NCBI RefSeq assembly: GCF_900106995.1
Contig: NZ_FNOK01000001.1
Span: 124,001-188,000 of the forward strand
Source: Saccharopolyspora shandongensis
Lineage (GTDB): Bacteria > Actinomycetota > Actinomycetes > Mycobacteriales > Pseudonocardiaceae
DNA: 64,000 nucleotides
Direction of reading: 5' to 3'
The notes under the pieces were generated by a model. The model worked only from the letters and a program-made list of their open reading frames with translations. It was not told where the DNA came from and made no database searches. The translations under genes and the position numbers were made by a program. Shown piece after piece: positions 33,801-42,117 of this stretch (its first letter is position 1; each line of letters begins with the position of its first letter).

Positions 33801-36374
33801 GACGCCGAGGCACCGGCCGGGGTCCGGGGCTGGGTGCGCGCCTTCGCCGCGGCCCGGCTCCCGGTAGCACCGGCCGAAGGCGGCGGGCTGCGCTGGTCGG
33901 TGCGGGCACCCGCCGGGCACTGGCTGCTCGACCACCACGACGACGGTGCCGGGAACCTGGCGGTCGTGCTCGACGAGCCGCTCCCCCGCTCCGGGATCGC
34001 CGCCCTGCTGCGGGACATCGCGAAGACCGCACCCGACCGGCTGCTGATCGTCCACAGTGGTCACGAAGCGGCGGCGGCCATCGGCCGCAGCGTCGCGGCG
34101 GAGCTGCACCCGGACTGGGTGGGAGTGGTCGGGCTCGACGAGCCCGGAACGCGCTTCGATCCGGATCGGCTCCCGATCCGCGACGACTACGCCGAACTGC
34201 ACGTCGATGCCGCCGGCGGTATCACGCGCACCGCGCTGCGGCACCGAGAACTCGTTGGCGGGCAACCACTTCCGCTGCAGCGGGGGGACGTGTGCCTGGT
34301 GACCGGCGGAGTCCGCGGCATCACGGCGCATTCCGCCCTCGCGCTGGCCGAACGCACCGGTTGCACGCTGGTCCTGCTCGGGCGCACCGCCGCCGACGAC
34401 CCGGAGATCTCGGCGGCGGTGCGGGACATCCGCACCAGGGTGGACGCGCACTACCTCAGCTGCGATGTCGCCGACCGGGCGGCGGTGGCCGCGATGGCCG
34501 CCGCAGCGAGCGCGCACGGGCCGGTCCGGGGCCTCCTGCACGGCGCCGGTGTCAACGAGCCACGCCGGTTGGCCGACGTGACCGGCGAATCGCTGGCGGC
34601 GACGATGCGGCCCAAGGTGGACGGGCTGGAGGCCCTGCTGTCGGCGTGCGAGGACCTGCGGCTGGTGGTCGGCTACGGCTCGATCATCGGCCGGTTCGGC
34701 CTTCCCGGCCAGGCCGAGTACTGCCTGGCCAACGACGTGCTGCGGCACCGCCTGGAGGCGTGGGCCGCGCCGGACCGCCGGGTCCACCTGCTGGAGTGGT
34801 CGTTGTGGTCGGGCATCGGCATGGGGGTGGATCTCGGCGTGCTGGAATCGCTGCGCGCGCAAGGCGTGGTGCCGATCGGCCCGGAGCAGGGCAACTCCGC
34901 GCTGCTGGACGTGCTCGCTACCCCGGACGCCCCGGTGTCGCTGCTGGTCACCTCCCGGTTCCCGGCGATGCCGACGGCGTCGTTCGGCACCGGGCCGGAG
35001 CCGCTGCTGCGCTTCGACGAGGACCGGCTGACGCGCACACCGGGCGTCGAGGCCGTCAGCGACGCGCACCTGAGCCCGGGCGCCGACCGCTACCTCGACG
35101 ACCACCGGATCGCCTGCACCCCGATCTTGCCCGCGGTGCTGGGCCTGGAGGCGATGGCGCAGGTGGCGAGCGTGGCCGGGGCCGACTGCGCGCGCTCGTT
35201 CACCGACGTGGAGCTGCGCGAGCCGATCGCGGTGGACGACGAGGCCACCATCCGCATCGCCGCGCTCACCGGCGGCGGGGGCGCGGAGGCGGTGATCCGC
35301 GAGGCGCGGGACGGCTTCCGCGCCGACAAGTTCACCGCCCGGATCACCGCCGCGCCATCGGAGCCGGCCGCGATCCACGCGGCCGAACCACCCGAGCAGG
35401 CGCAGCCACCCCATCCGTACTACGGGAAAATCCTGTTCCACAGTGGACGTTTTCGGCGGCTGCTGCGCTACGACGTGCTGTCGGCGTTCCGCGTGCGGGC
35501 GTGGATCCAGGCCACCGACCAGGACTGGTTCTCCGAGTTCCACAGCGGCGACCTGCTCCTCGGCGACCCGGGCGCGCACGACGCGGCGCTGCACGTGCTG
35601 CTGGCCTGCGTGCCCCACCGGCTCGCGCTGCCGACCGGGGTGGACCGGATGACGGTGTGGCGGGAACCGCGCGGCCCCCTGCGGGTGATCGCCGACGAAC
35701 GGGAGCACACCGCCGACACGTACTGCTTCGACGTCGACGTGGTCGATCCCGGCGGCGCGGCGGTCGCCCGCTGGGAAGGGCTGCGGCTGCGCGCCACCGG
35801 CGAGCACCGAGCCAGCGAGCTCCCGCTGCGCCTGGCGGGCCCGTGGTTGTCGCGGCGACTCGTGGAAACCGGGCTGGCCGACGGGATCGAGCTGATCACC
35901 GCCGTCGGCGCCCGCGGCGACGCCGCCGGACTCCTCACCCGCGTCCTCGGCGCGCCGGCCGGGCACGACCCGCGCGGTGCCTTGCACGTGCCCGGCGGGC
36001 ACGCGAGCGCCGCCTACACCGGGGGCTGCCTGCTGCTCGGAGTCGCGGGAACGCCGATCGGCCTGGACTGGCAACGGATTTCGCCGACCGAACCGATCCG
36101 GCCGGCCGTGCTGGAACGCGTCGACCGCGGGCTGGTCGACGAGGTGGCGGACAAGGTCGGCGAGGACCCGGCGGCGGCCGCTGCGCGGGTGTGGACGGCG
36201 CGGGAGGCGGTGGTCAAGCTCGGGCACGAGCAGGGACATCCGCTGAACATCGACCACGTCACCGAGGACGGCCTGGTCGTGGTCCGCGCCGGGCAGGTGC
36301 GGGTGGTCATCGCCCGCGCACCGATCGACGAGCTCGGCGACGCGGCCCTGGCCGTCGCCGTGCCCGCGGAGTGA
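30801..36374 (+). CDS. pksE: Iterative enediyne polyketide synthase (PKSE)
   Basis: The warhead synthase, 1857 residues, in the order KS-AT-ACP-KR-DH-PPTase. KS (about 1-450) has Cys209 in VDGACSSSLL, His342 in EGHGTGT and His379 in ANIGHTKAAAG. AT (about 550-860) has Ser640 in AGHSLGEIS. The ACP carries its phosphopantetheine on Ser953 in LHLNSLQVV. KR (about 1165-1400) has VTGGVRGITA and Tyr1307 in GQAEYCLAN. DH (about 1420-1720) has His1435 in YLDDHRI and the DPGAHDAALH segment. The C-terminal self-phosphopantetheinylating domain has IGLDWQRI and VWTAREAVVKL. These enzymes make a linear polyene from malonyl units. ATG 30801 follows GGGAGG. A 24-bp palindrome lies in the AT-ACP linker. Confidence 0.97.
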   Translation: MEGIAVVGIGCRYPDATGPEELWQNVLGRRRAFRALPGERLAAGYRGGPHEPDLTYVDRAALLRDWEFDRSRFGVPGALHRAADHTHWLALETAAAALADAARPDGDGLDRATTGVIIGNSLTGEFTRAGTLRTRWPFVRDAAATALHRSGVADDVAAEVVSRLAELVKSPFPVPGDESLAGALSNTIAGRICNHFDFHGTGYTVDGACSSSLLAVMAACRALSTGELDFALAGGVDLSLDPFELVGFARLGALATDRMRIYDRAPTGFLPGEGCGIVALARAADAERLGMRVYARVAGWGSSSDGAGGLTRPAEHGQALALRRAYRMAGIRPDAVEMVEGHGTGTAVGDAVELAALTEVRGAGAAKAALGSVKANIGHTKAAAGVAGLIKAALAAHHGVLPPTTGCEAPHELLDRATTPLRVLTGAQPWDSPKRLAAVSSMGFGGINAHVVLEAGGGRTRRRMPPEVLQWSAPLPEHEIVLVAGRDETELAHRLDVLAPIAERLSDAELHDLAATQRQEVGAVRAALVADHPAALADAARAARRGLRGWDRRLGFDEQAGYALGADEIRVGLLFPGQAAPVRTELPGWAARMLVPDLPAVDESEVDTRLAQPAIVRQSLAGLAWLNRLDCRATAVAGHSLGEISALVWAGAFTAGAGLRFAAERGRIMAEHGTPDSGMAGLTATAEQAERLLDGTAAVIAGYNGPEQIVISGPTPDVLAVVRRAAEHGIAATRLPVSHGFHSPAMLGAVEPLRRALRDFEFDALAGTVLSTITGAELPAGAAIPELLVEQLTRPVRFTAALERLAARCDLLVETGPGTILSGLARSATAIPAISLDCGGPARRHAFATAVLAAGGAADLGPWFADRRFRTVRADAMPRLLANPCEQPADRVEGAVLAAVSIETAVLGAPPEHPQLPAEPLPALIEHLAAQLELPAESIGPGSSLLGDLHLNSLQVVQIVGRVAGALGKRPPNSPLSLADATVGEAAAVLAELDADTADGDAEAPAGVRGWVRAFAAARLPVAPAEGGGLRWSVRAPAGHWLLDHHDDGAGNLAVVLDEPLPRSGIAALLRDIAKTAPDRLLIVHSGHEAAAAIGRSVAAELHPDWVGVVGLDEPGTRFDPDRLPIRDDYAELHVDAAGGITRTALRHRELVGGQPLPLQRGDVCLVTGGVRGITAHSALALAERTGCTLVLLGRTAADDPEISAAVRDIRTRVDAHYLSCDVADRAAVAAMAAAASAHGPVRGLLHGAGVNEPRRLADVTGESLAATMRPKVDGLEALLSACEDLRLVVGYGSIIGRFGLPGQAEYCLANDVLRHRLEAWAAPDRRVHLLEWSLWSGIGMGVDLGVLESLRAQGVVPIGPEQGNSALLDVLATPDAPVSLLVTSRFPAMPTASFGTGPEPLLRFDEDRLTRTPGVEAVSDAHLSPGADRYLDDHRIACTPILPAVLGLEAMAQVASVAGADCARSFTDVELREPIAVDDEATIRIAALTGGGGAEAVIREARDGFRADKFTARITAAPSEPAAIHAAEPPEQAQPPHPYYGKILFHSGRFRRLLRYDVLSAFRVRAWIQATDQDWFSEFHSGDLLLGDPGAHDAALHVLLACVPHRLALPTGVDRMTVWREPRGPLRVIADEREHTADTYCFDVDVVDPGGAAVARWEGLRLRATGEHRASELPLRLAGPWLSRRLVETGLADGIELITAVGARGDAAGLLTRVLGAPAGHDPRGALHVPGGHASAAYTGGCLLLGVAGTPIGLDWQRISPTEPIRPAVLERVDRGLVDEVADKVGEDPAAAAARVWTAREAVVKLGHEQGHPLNIDHVTEDGLVVVRAGQVRVVIARAPIDELGDAALAVAVPAE
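33493..33516. repeat. 24-bp perfect palindrome inside pksE
   Basis: CGGCAGTTTCAATTGAAACTGCCG reads the same on both strands when split at its centre (CGGCAGTTTCAA and its complement). Its AT-rich core encodes Val-Ser-Ile-Glu-Thr in the AT-ACP linker using A/T-rich codons that are rare in this gene. Confidence 0.75.
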
Positions 36375-36377
36375 GCC

Positions 36378-36788
36378 GTGCGCGCCTACCACCACCGGCA
36401 CACGGTCACGCTCGACGAGACGAACCTGGTCGGGAACGTCTACTTCGCGCACTACCTGCACTGGCAGGGCCACTGCCGGGAACGGTTCCTGGCCGACCAC
36501 GCGCCAGGGGTGCTCACCGCGCTGAGCACCGGCGAACTGGCGCTGGTCACGCTGTCCTGCTCGATGCAGTACCACGCGGAGTGCTTCGCGCTGGAGACCG
36601 TGGACATCGCGATGACGCTGCGGGCGGCGTCCGGCAACCGGATCGCGATGGACTTCGACTTCCGCCGCGACGACGGCCCGGTCGCCCGCGGCAGCCAAAC
36701 GGTCGCCTGCATGCGCCGCACCGGCGACGCGGTGCGCCCCACCCCGATCCCCGACGAACTCGCGCACGCACTAAGGGCCTTCAGCTGA
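36378..36788 (+). CDS. Enediyne hot-dog thioesterase (E10 type)
   Basis: A 136-residue single hot-dog thioesterase of the 4-hydroxybenzoyl-CoA thioesterase-like family. It releases the polyene from the PKSE carrier domain; E with E10 yields heptaene in known systems. The N-terminal motif is LDETNLVGNVYFAHYLHWQG, where the Asn-Val-Tyr stretch is characteristic. Start is GTG 36378, only 3 nt after the PKS stop, so it is coupled. It is followed 15 bp later by the exporter gene. Confidence 0.93.
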   Translation: MRAYHHRHTVTLDETNLVGNVYFAHYLHWQGHCRERFLADHAPGVLTALSTGELALVTLSCSMQYHAECFALETVDIAMTLRAASGNRIAMDFDFRRDDGPVARGSQTVACMRRTGDAVRPTPIPDELAHALRAFS

Positions 36789-36803
36789 CCGGAGGAGATA
36801 CCC

Positions 36804-38276
36804 ATGTCCGTCGTGGCGCCCACCCGCGGTACCGCCGTGGTGGCGGTCGGCACCGCCATCACGCTGATCGCCTCCGCCATCGGCTTCGCGCGGGCGATGA
36901 CGATGCCCGCATCGATGCCGGACATGACCGGCGATTTCCCGATGTCCCGGCTGCACGGGATGCCGCTGTCGGAGATGCCCGAGATGTTCGTCGCCGCCGT
37001 CGGCATCCTCCTCGTGCTCTCCGCCGCGCCCTGGCACCCCGCGCGCCGGCCCGTCGCGGCGGACGCGCTCTCCCGGCGTCGGACGGGCCTGGTCGCCGTC
37101 GTCGCCACCGCCGCGCTGACCATCGACATCAGCAAGACCTCCACGCTCGGGTTCGTCATCCCCGGCATGCGGGAGGAGTACGGCATCTCGCCCGGCACCG
37201 CTTCGCTGCTGGCCGTCGCGGGACTCACCGGCACCGCCACCGGCGCGCTGCTGTTCGGCCGGCTCGCCGACCGGTACGGCCGCCGCCGCTGCTACCTGAT
37301 CGCGACGCTGGGCTTCACCGCCACCAGCATGTGCGGGTGCATGCCGACCTTCACGGGCAACGTGGTGATGTGCCTGCTGATGGGTGTCGCCGTCGGCGGG
37401 CTGGCGCCGCTGCTGGTCACGCTGCTGGCCGACGTGTTCGGCACCCGGGTGCGCGGCCCGGCGGTGGTGGCGCTGTCGGTGGTGGCGACCGCGATCGGCT
37501 ACCTGGTCGCCGCCGGATCGGCGCTGTGGCTGGAGCCGGTGTTCGGCTGGCGGATCCTGTGGCTCATCGGCGCGCCGACCGGGCTGGTCCTGGTGGCGGT
37601 GACCTTCCTGGTGCCGGAGCGCGCGCCGGGCTCCGCACCGGCCGCGCCCGAGGTGCGGACCGCCGTCGCGCGCTCGACGCTGAGCACCGGGCTGCAGCGG
37701 GTTTACGCCGCGCTGACCGGCATCCTCACCTTCGGGCTCACCACCTGGGTGCCCACCCTGTCCCGGGCCGACGGGCTGCCCGCGGGCACCGCCAACGCGC
37801 TGCTGACCGCCGCGGCGCTGGCGATGGTGCCCTGCGCGGTGCTGCTGGCCTGGTGCTACCGCCGGTTCGGCCCGGTGCCGATCTGCCTCGGCCTGGCCGT
37901 GCTCACCGCGGCGATGCTGTTCGCGCTGACCTTCTCCGGCGTGGCCGACGGCGCCGCCTGGGTCTCGGCGGGCGCCCTGGTGGCGGCGTTGTTCGCGGTC
38001 AACACCATGGCCGCGGTCTTCCTCCCGGTCGCCGCCGACCTGGCCGAGTCGGGACGCCGGGCCGGGGTGGCCGGCAACATCTCGTTCTGCAACCGGCTCG
38101 GCGGGCTGGCCGGGCCGCTGGTCCTGGCCGCTCTGGTGGCATCGGTATCGGACGTGTTAGTGGCAGTGGCCGTGCTGGCCCTCTGCAGCGGCCTGCTCTC
38201 CTGGTACATCGGCCGCCGCCACCGCACCGCAACGGCCGGGAAATCCGCGACTCTGCCCGAAAAAGCACCGTTGTGA
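36804..38276 (+). CDS. MFS transporter, drug-efflux type, with Met-rich extracytoplasmic loop
   Basis: A 490-residue major facilitator with the signature loop GRLADRYGRRRCYLI between early helices and about 12 further spans. An added N-terminal segment (residues 1-85) has two hydrophobic spans around a Met-rich loop, ARAMTMPASMPDMTGDF and PMSRLHGMPLSEMPEM, with nine methionines in about 30 residues. Last gene of the core operon, 15 bp after the thioesterase, with GGAGGA before the ATG. Most likely an exporter of the enediyne product. The Met-rich loop is not typical of MFS drug pumps and might bind a soft metal. Confidence 0.88.
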   Translation: MSVVAPTRGTAVVAVGTAITLIASAIGFARAMTMPASMPDMTGDFPMSRLHGMPLSEMPEMFVAAVGILLVLSAAPWHPARRPVAADALSRRRTGLVAVVATAALTIDISKTSTLGFVIPGMREEYGISPGTASLLAVAGLTGTATGALLFGRLADRYGRRRCYLIATLGFTATSMCGCMPTFTGNVVMCLLMGVAVGGLAPLLVTLLADVFGTRVRGPAVVALSVVATAIGYLVAAGSALWLEPVFGWRILWLIGAPTGLVLVAVTFLVPERAPGSAPAAPEVRTAVARSTLSTGLQRVYAALTGILTFGLTTWVPTLSRADGLPAGTANALLTAAALAMVPCAVLLAWCYRRFGPVPICLGLAVLTAAMLFALTFSGVADGAAWVSAGALVAALFAVNTMAAVFLPVAADLAESGRRAGVAGNISFCNRLGGLAGPLVLAALVASVSDVLVAVAVLALCSGLLSWYIGRRHRTATAGKSATLPEKAPL

Positions 38277-38379
38277 GGCGGACTCCACGCGATCGCGAAC
38301 GGCTCGCCCGGGCCATGATGTTACTATCATTTGCGATTGTCATCCTGGAGTGACGAGCCAGAGGACGGGCGGCTGAGCG

Positions 38380-39045
38380 ATGGCGCGCAAACGCGACTAC
38401 GGCCAGTTCTGCGGGCTCGCCGCCGGGCTCACCGTCATCGGCGAGCGCTGGACCATGCTGATCCTGCGCGAGTTGCTGATCGGTCCCGCGCGGTTCAACG
38501 AGCTGCCCCCGAACCTGCCCGGCATCGGCCCGAACCTGCTCGCCGAGCGGCTGCGCACCCTCGCCGAGCACGGCGTGATCGAGCAGCACGCGGTGCCCGG
38601 CGACGGCCGCGGCAAGCAGTACCGGCTGACCGAACGGGGCGAGCAGCTGCGCGAGCCCATCCTGGCGCTGGCGCACTGGGGCATGCAGTTCCTCAGCGAG
38701 GAGGACAGCGCGGGCATCAGCCGCGCCGAGTGGGGTTTCCTCGCCGTGCAGGCCATGATCTCCGCCGCCGACCTGCCGGATCGCGACGAGAACTACGAAT
38801 TCCGCGTCGGCGAGCGGATTTTCACCGTCGAGGTCGCCGACGGCGAGGTGCACGTTCGCCGCGGCTCCGGGGAGCTGCCGCCGGCCATCGTGATCGGCGC
38901 GGACCCGGAGACCTTCATCCGCATCGGCGCCCGCATGCTCAGCCCCTTCGACGCCATCATCACCGGCGGCCTGAAGATCGACGGCGACCCGGACGCGATC
39001 CAGCGCTGCGTCCGGATGCTCCGGCTGTCCACCACCGCGAGCTGA
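38380..39045 (+). CDS. HxlR-type regulator with SCP2-like domain
   Basis: A 221-residue regulator. Residues about 5-100 form an HxlR winged helix (CGLAAGLTVIGERWTMLILR, ARFNELPPNLPGIGPNLLAERL). The C-terminal half (about 130-215) resembles an SCP2 sterol-carrier domain (EFRVGERIFTVEVADG; FIRIGARMLSPFDAIITG) that could bind a lipid-like ligand. It lies right after the core operon behind its own promoter region, which contains the AT-rich TGTTACTATCATTTGCGATT. Likely a product- or intermediate-sensing regulator of the exporter and cluster; that is inference. Confidence 0.87.
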   Translation: MARKRDYGQFCGLAAGLTVIGERWTMLILRELLIGPARFNELPPNLPGIGPNLLAERLRTLAEHGVIEQHAVPGDGRGKQYRLTERGEQLREPILALAHWGMQFLSEEDSAGISRAEWGFLAVQAMISAADLPDRDENYEFRVGERIFTVEVADGEVHVRRGSGELPPAIVIGADPETFIRIGARMLSPFDAIITGGLKIDGDPDAIQRCVRMLRLSTTAS

Positions 39046-39052
39046 CCGGCGC

Positions 39053-40951
39053 TCAGCGGCCGGCCAGGTAGTGCAGCGCGGAGACCGACGGCACGAAGAA
39101 GTAGCCCCCACCGGTGAGCTCGGCCCAGGAGCGCTCCAGATCCACCTCGACGGCCCGGCCGCCGTCGCGAACCGGGATGCGCACGGTCGTCGGGCCGCCC
39201 GGCACGACACCCAGCAGCGGATCGACGCCTTCGCCCGGCACCCGCAAGGACGGGTTGCGCAGCCACTGCTGCAGGACGAACTCGAACTGCCGCTCGATCG
39301 ACACCTGGTAGGACAGGAACAGCAGGCCGCGCTCGACGCCCGCCGGGGTCTCGTCGGTGTACGGGATTCCCCTGCGCAGCATACGATGCAGCTGCACATC
39401 GCCCACGACCACACCGGACGGGGTGTCGTCGCGCAGGTACGCCTTGCGGATGTGCGAGCCGAGCGGGCAGCGCAGGCCCGCCGGATCAGCCGGCGCGGGC
39501 GGGTGCCCGACCGGGCAGGCCGCCGACGCGGGCAGCGGCGCGGTCGCCTGCTGGTAAGCGAAGTCGTTGTTGAGACGGCCGTTCTCACCCAGTTCCGGCA
39601 CGTCGGCGTCGGGCGCGCGCATCACCGGCGCGCCGCTGCGCCACCTCCCGACCAACAGGGCTCCCAGGCGGTCCGGGGTGAGGTCGGCCAGCTCCGGCTC
39701 CCGCTCCGCGATCGATGCCGCGGCCCTGTCGAGGAAGTCCGCGAATCCCTCGGTGTCCTGCCGGTACCGGGCGTACACCAGGAAGGTGCCGTTCCTGGTC
39801 CATTGTGGACCGATGTCGGCCACCGGGCCCGGCAGGGCCGGATCGGCGGCGTCCTGCGCCGGGTACCCCAGCACGAACTCCCCCGGCCACACCAGGCGCT
39901 GGCCCGGATGGCCGCGCTGCACGTCCCGCGGATCCCGGCGCGGCGTGATCGGGTCGAACGGCGGGGCGGCCCGGTGCCCGCGGATGCCGGGCTGCGAAAC
40001 CCCGTCGCGGAAGCCGAAGTGCTCGCGCTCGCCGGGCAGCGCGGCACCGCGCTGGATGCCGCGCACGTCGAATCCGCCGCCCAGTTCCGCCTGCAGCGCC
40101 GCACATTCAGCGGCCAGGCCCGGCTCGTCGTCGGCGGCGAGCAGCACGATGACATCGGGCACGGAGCCCGGCGATCCGACCACCCAGTCCGCCGCCGGCG
40201 TGGCGGACTGGGAGTGCATTCCCGCCCGGAAGGCCGGGGCGTCGATCTGATCGGCGTCGGGGGCGAAGCGGCGCAGGGCATCGTAGGAGAAGGCCAGGTT
40301 GCGCCAGGTGGCCGTCAGCCCGGGCCGGTGACCGCGGCGGCGGGTCGCCGCGCCGAACAAGCGCATGAAGTCGAGCACCTCGGCGGCGGTGGCGACGACG
40401 TCCGCCTGCCGGGCGACCCAGGAGCGGGCCCGCGCCAGGTCCCGGATCTCCAGGTATGCCAAGGCGAAGTGGTCCTTGCGGAACCCGGGCAGCACGTTGC
40501 CCTGGATCTCGTCGAGCTCTAGCGCCGGTTCGACCGCATTCGCCGGATCGGCGAGCCCGGCCGCCACCATTTGCTCGTCCAGCCGCTGCCAGGACTGCAC
40601 GATCCGGCCGTCGTCGACCCGGAACATGCCGAACAGCGGCGCGGCGATCCGCCGCCCGGTGGGTTCCGCCGCGTCCGGTCCGGGCCCGGCGGCGAGGTGC
40701 GTGCCGTGCACCGTCATCCGGGCGACGATCCAGCCGCCGTCGTCGATCAGGTCCTCCAGCGCCAGACGAGCATCGGGAAACCTGGCCAGCAGGTCGAGGA
40801 TCCGCAGGCACTCCGCGCGGACCTCGGCGGCGTCGTCGGCGACGAGCAGCTCCAAGGCGGCGCGATCCCGGCCGCGGTACACCCGGCGGATCAGCGAGCG
40901 CACGACATCGGTGGCTGGAGTGACCGGCCGCCGACGGGAACCGGCTACCAC
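39053..40951 (-). CDS. SnoaL-like domain - DyP-type peroxidase fusion
   Basis: A 632-residue fusion from GTG 40951. Residues about 12-130 are a SnoaL/NTF2-like domain (RRVYRGRDRAALELLVADDA; GMFRVDDGRIVQSWQRLDEQ). Residues about 145-632 are a dye-decolourising peroxidase with the catalytic Asp316 of GFRDG and the proximal heme ligand His500 in PLGSHIRKAY. DyP enzymes use H2O2 to oxidise aromatics or act as oxygenases. No Tat signal is seen, so it is cytosolic. The start overlaps the stop of the upstream SnoaL gene (GTGGTAG). The fusion suggests oxidation of a substrate held or delivered by the SnoaL fold. Confidence 0.87.
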   Translation of the reverse strand: MVAGSRRRPVTPATDVVRSLIRRVYRGRDRAALELLVADDAAEVRAECLRILDLLARFPDARLALEDLIDDGGWIVARMTVHGTHLAAGPGPDAAEPTGRRIAAPLFGMFRVDDGRIVQSWQRLDEQMVAAGLADPANAVEPALELDEIQGNVLPGFRKDHFALAYLEIRDLARARSWVARQADVVATAAEVLDFMRLFGAATRRRGHRPGLTATWRNLAFSYDALRRFAPDADQIDAPAFRAGMHSQSATPAADWVVGSPGSVPDVIVLLAADDEPGLAAECAALQAELGGGFDVRGIQRGAALPGEREHFGFRDGVSQPGIRGHRAAPPFDPITPRRDPRDVQRGHPGQRLVWPGEFVLGYPAQDAADPALPGPVADIGPQWTRNGTFLVYARYRQDTEGFADFLDRAAASIAEREPELADLTPDRLGALLVGRWRSGAPVMRAPDADVPELGENGRLNNDFAYQQATAPLPASAACPVGHPPAPADPAGLRCPLGSHIRKAYLRDDTPSGVVVGDVQLHRMLRRGIPYTDETPAGVERGLLFLSYQVSIERQFEFVLQQWLRNPSLRVPGEGVDPLLGVVPGGPTTVRIPVRDGGRAVEVDLERSWAELTGGGYFFVPSVSALHYLAGR

Positions 40952-42117
40952 GACGACTGCTGCCCGCCCGGCGGCTGCTGCTGCCCCGGGGGCTGCTGTC
41001 CGGGCGGCTGCTGCACGGTGATCCGCTGCGTGACGTCCGGACGCTGCTGGGCCTGCTGCCTCTGGGGATAGCCCGTGCCCGGTGGCGGGCCACCGCCCGG
41101 CGGCTTCCCTCCCGGCGGCGGTGGCGGCTCGGTCGGCAGGGTGAGCAGCCCGAGCTGCATGATCAGCGTCATGTCGTCGAAGTAGCCCCAGTGCGCGGTG
41201 ATCCGGTCGCCGGGGCCGACGGCGTGGATGCCGATCCCGGTGACCTCGACGGTCTTGCCGGTGGCGGGCACACCGCGGAAGGTGCCCTGGTGCGTCCCGC
41301 GGAACGTGTAGCGGCTGACCACCCGGTCCTCGGTGGCCAGTTGCAGGTCGACGCTGACCGATCCGTCCGGGAAGGCCGAGCGCATGCGGCGGACCAGCTG
41401 CCGGACACCGGCCACGCCGGGGCGCTGCCCGGGCAGCGGCAGGCCGTTGGTGAATTCCGGCGCGAACAGCTCGTCGATCAGCTCCAGCTTGCCGTTGCTC
41501 CACACGTCGTAGAAGAACCGGCGGGCCAGTGCCTTGTTCGCCTCGTCGCGGTCGGTGGCCGGCTCGTCGTCCTCCAGCGGCCCGAGCGGCGAGGGCACCC
41601 CCATCTGGGACACCAGGCTCACGGCGTCACGCGCCTCCCACTGCTCCAGGATGCGGTTGTCGCGCACCCGGGTGATGGTGATCCCGCCGATGTCGATCCG
41701 GTTCCCGGAGGCGGGGAAGTTCAGGTACGGCCCGGTGTTGACGAACGTCTGCGACCACTGGCCCGCGACCAGGTCGTCCTCGGCGACCTGCTGGTCCAAT
41801 GTGGTCCGGAATCCGGAGAAGGCGGCGTAGATGCTGCGCAGGAAGTCGGTGGCGCCGGCCAGCCCGGGCTTCTCGCCGGGCGCCGGGTCGTGGTTGCGGA
41901 AGTTCTCCACGAAGTAGTACCCGGCGTTCTCCGGGGATTCCGCGTCGATGACGTTGCGCACGAACTTCTGCATGTAGCGCTTGTTCTGCTCCGGCGTGCC
42001 GGTCTGCGGCTCGCCCGGATCCTGCGTCGGCGGCGCACCGATCTGCCCGAACGGGCCTTCCGGGGCCCAGTGCTCGACGATGCGGCCGGTGTCGTCGATG
42101 CGCACCACCGAGGTCAT
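40945..42117 (-). CDS. Multi-SnoaL-domain protein with Pro/Gln-rich tail
   Basis: A 390-residue protein from ATG 42117 (a GTG at 42129 is in frame). The first 25 residues (RIDDTGRIVEHWAPEGPFG) look like the end of a SnoaL domain whose start is in the upstream gene. Two whole SnoaL-like domains follow: about 46-170 (AGYYFVENFRNHDPAPG; ITRVRDNRILEQWEA) and about 195-320 (FFYDVWSNGKLELIDELFAP; GIHAVGPGDRITAHWG). The tail from about 325 is a Pro/Gly/Gln low-complexity stretch. SnoaL folds catalyse aldol cyclisation or hydroxylation in aromatic polyketides; here the role is unknown. Coupled to both neighbours. Confidence 0.8.
   Translation of the reverse strand: MTSVVRIDDTGRIVEHWAPEGPFGQIGAPPTQDPGEPQTGTPEQNKRYMQKFVRNVIDAESPENAGYYFVENFRNHDPAPGEKPGLAGATDFLRSIYAAFSGFRTTLDQQVAEDDLVAGQWSQTFVNTGPYLNFPASGNRIDIGGITITRVRDNRILEQWEARDAVSLVSQMGVPSPLGPLEDDEPATDRDEANKALARRFFYDVWSNGKLELIDELFAPEFTNGLPLPGQRPGVAGVRQLVRRMRSAFPDGSVSVDLQLATEDRVVSRYTFRGTHQGTFRGVPATGKTVEVTGIGIHAVGPGDRITAHWGYFDDMTLIMQLGLLTLPTEPPPPPGGKPPGGGPPPGTGYPQRQQAQQRPDVTQRITVQQPPGQQPPGQQQPPGGQQSSW

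Noticed and set aside
33501..36767. Open frame of about 1090 codons antisense to the PKSE
   Set aside because: Shadow of the PKS gene; no domain, ribosome site or codon bias of its own.
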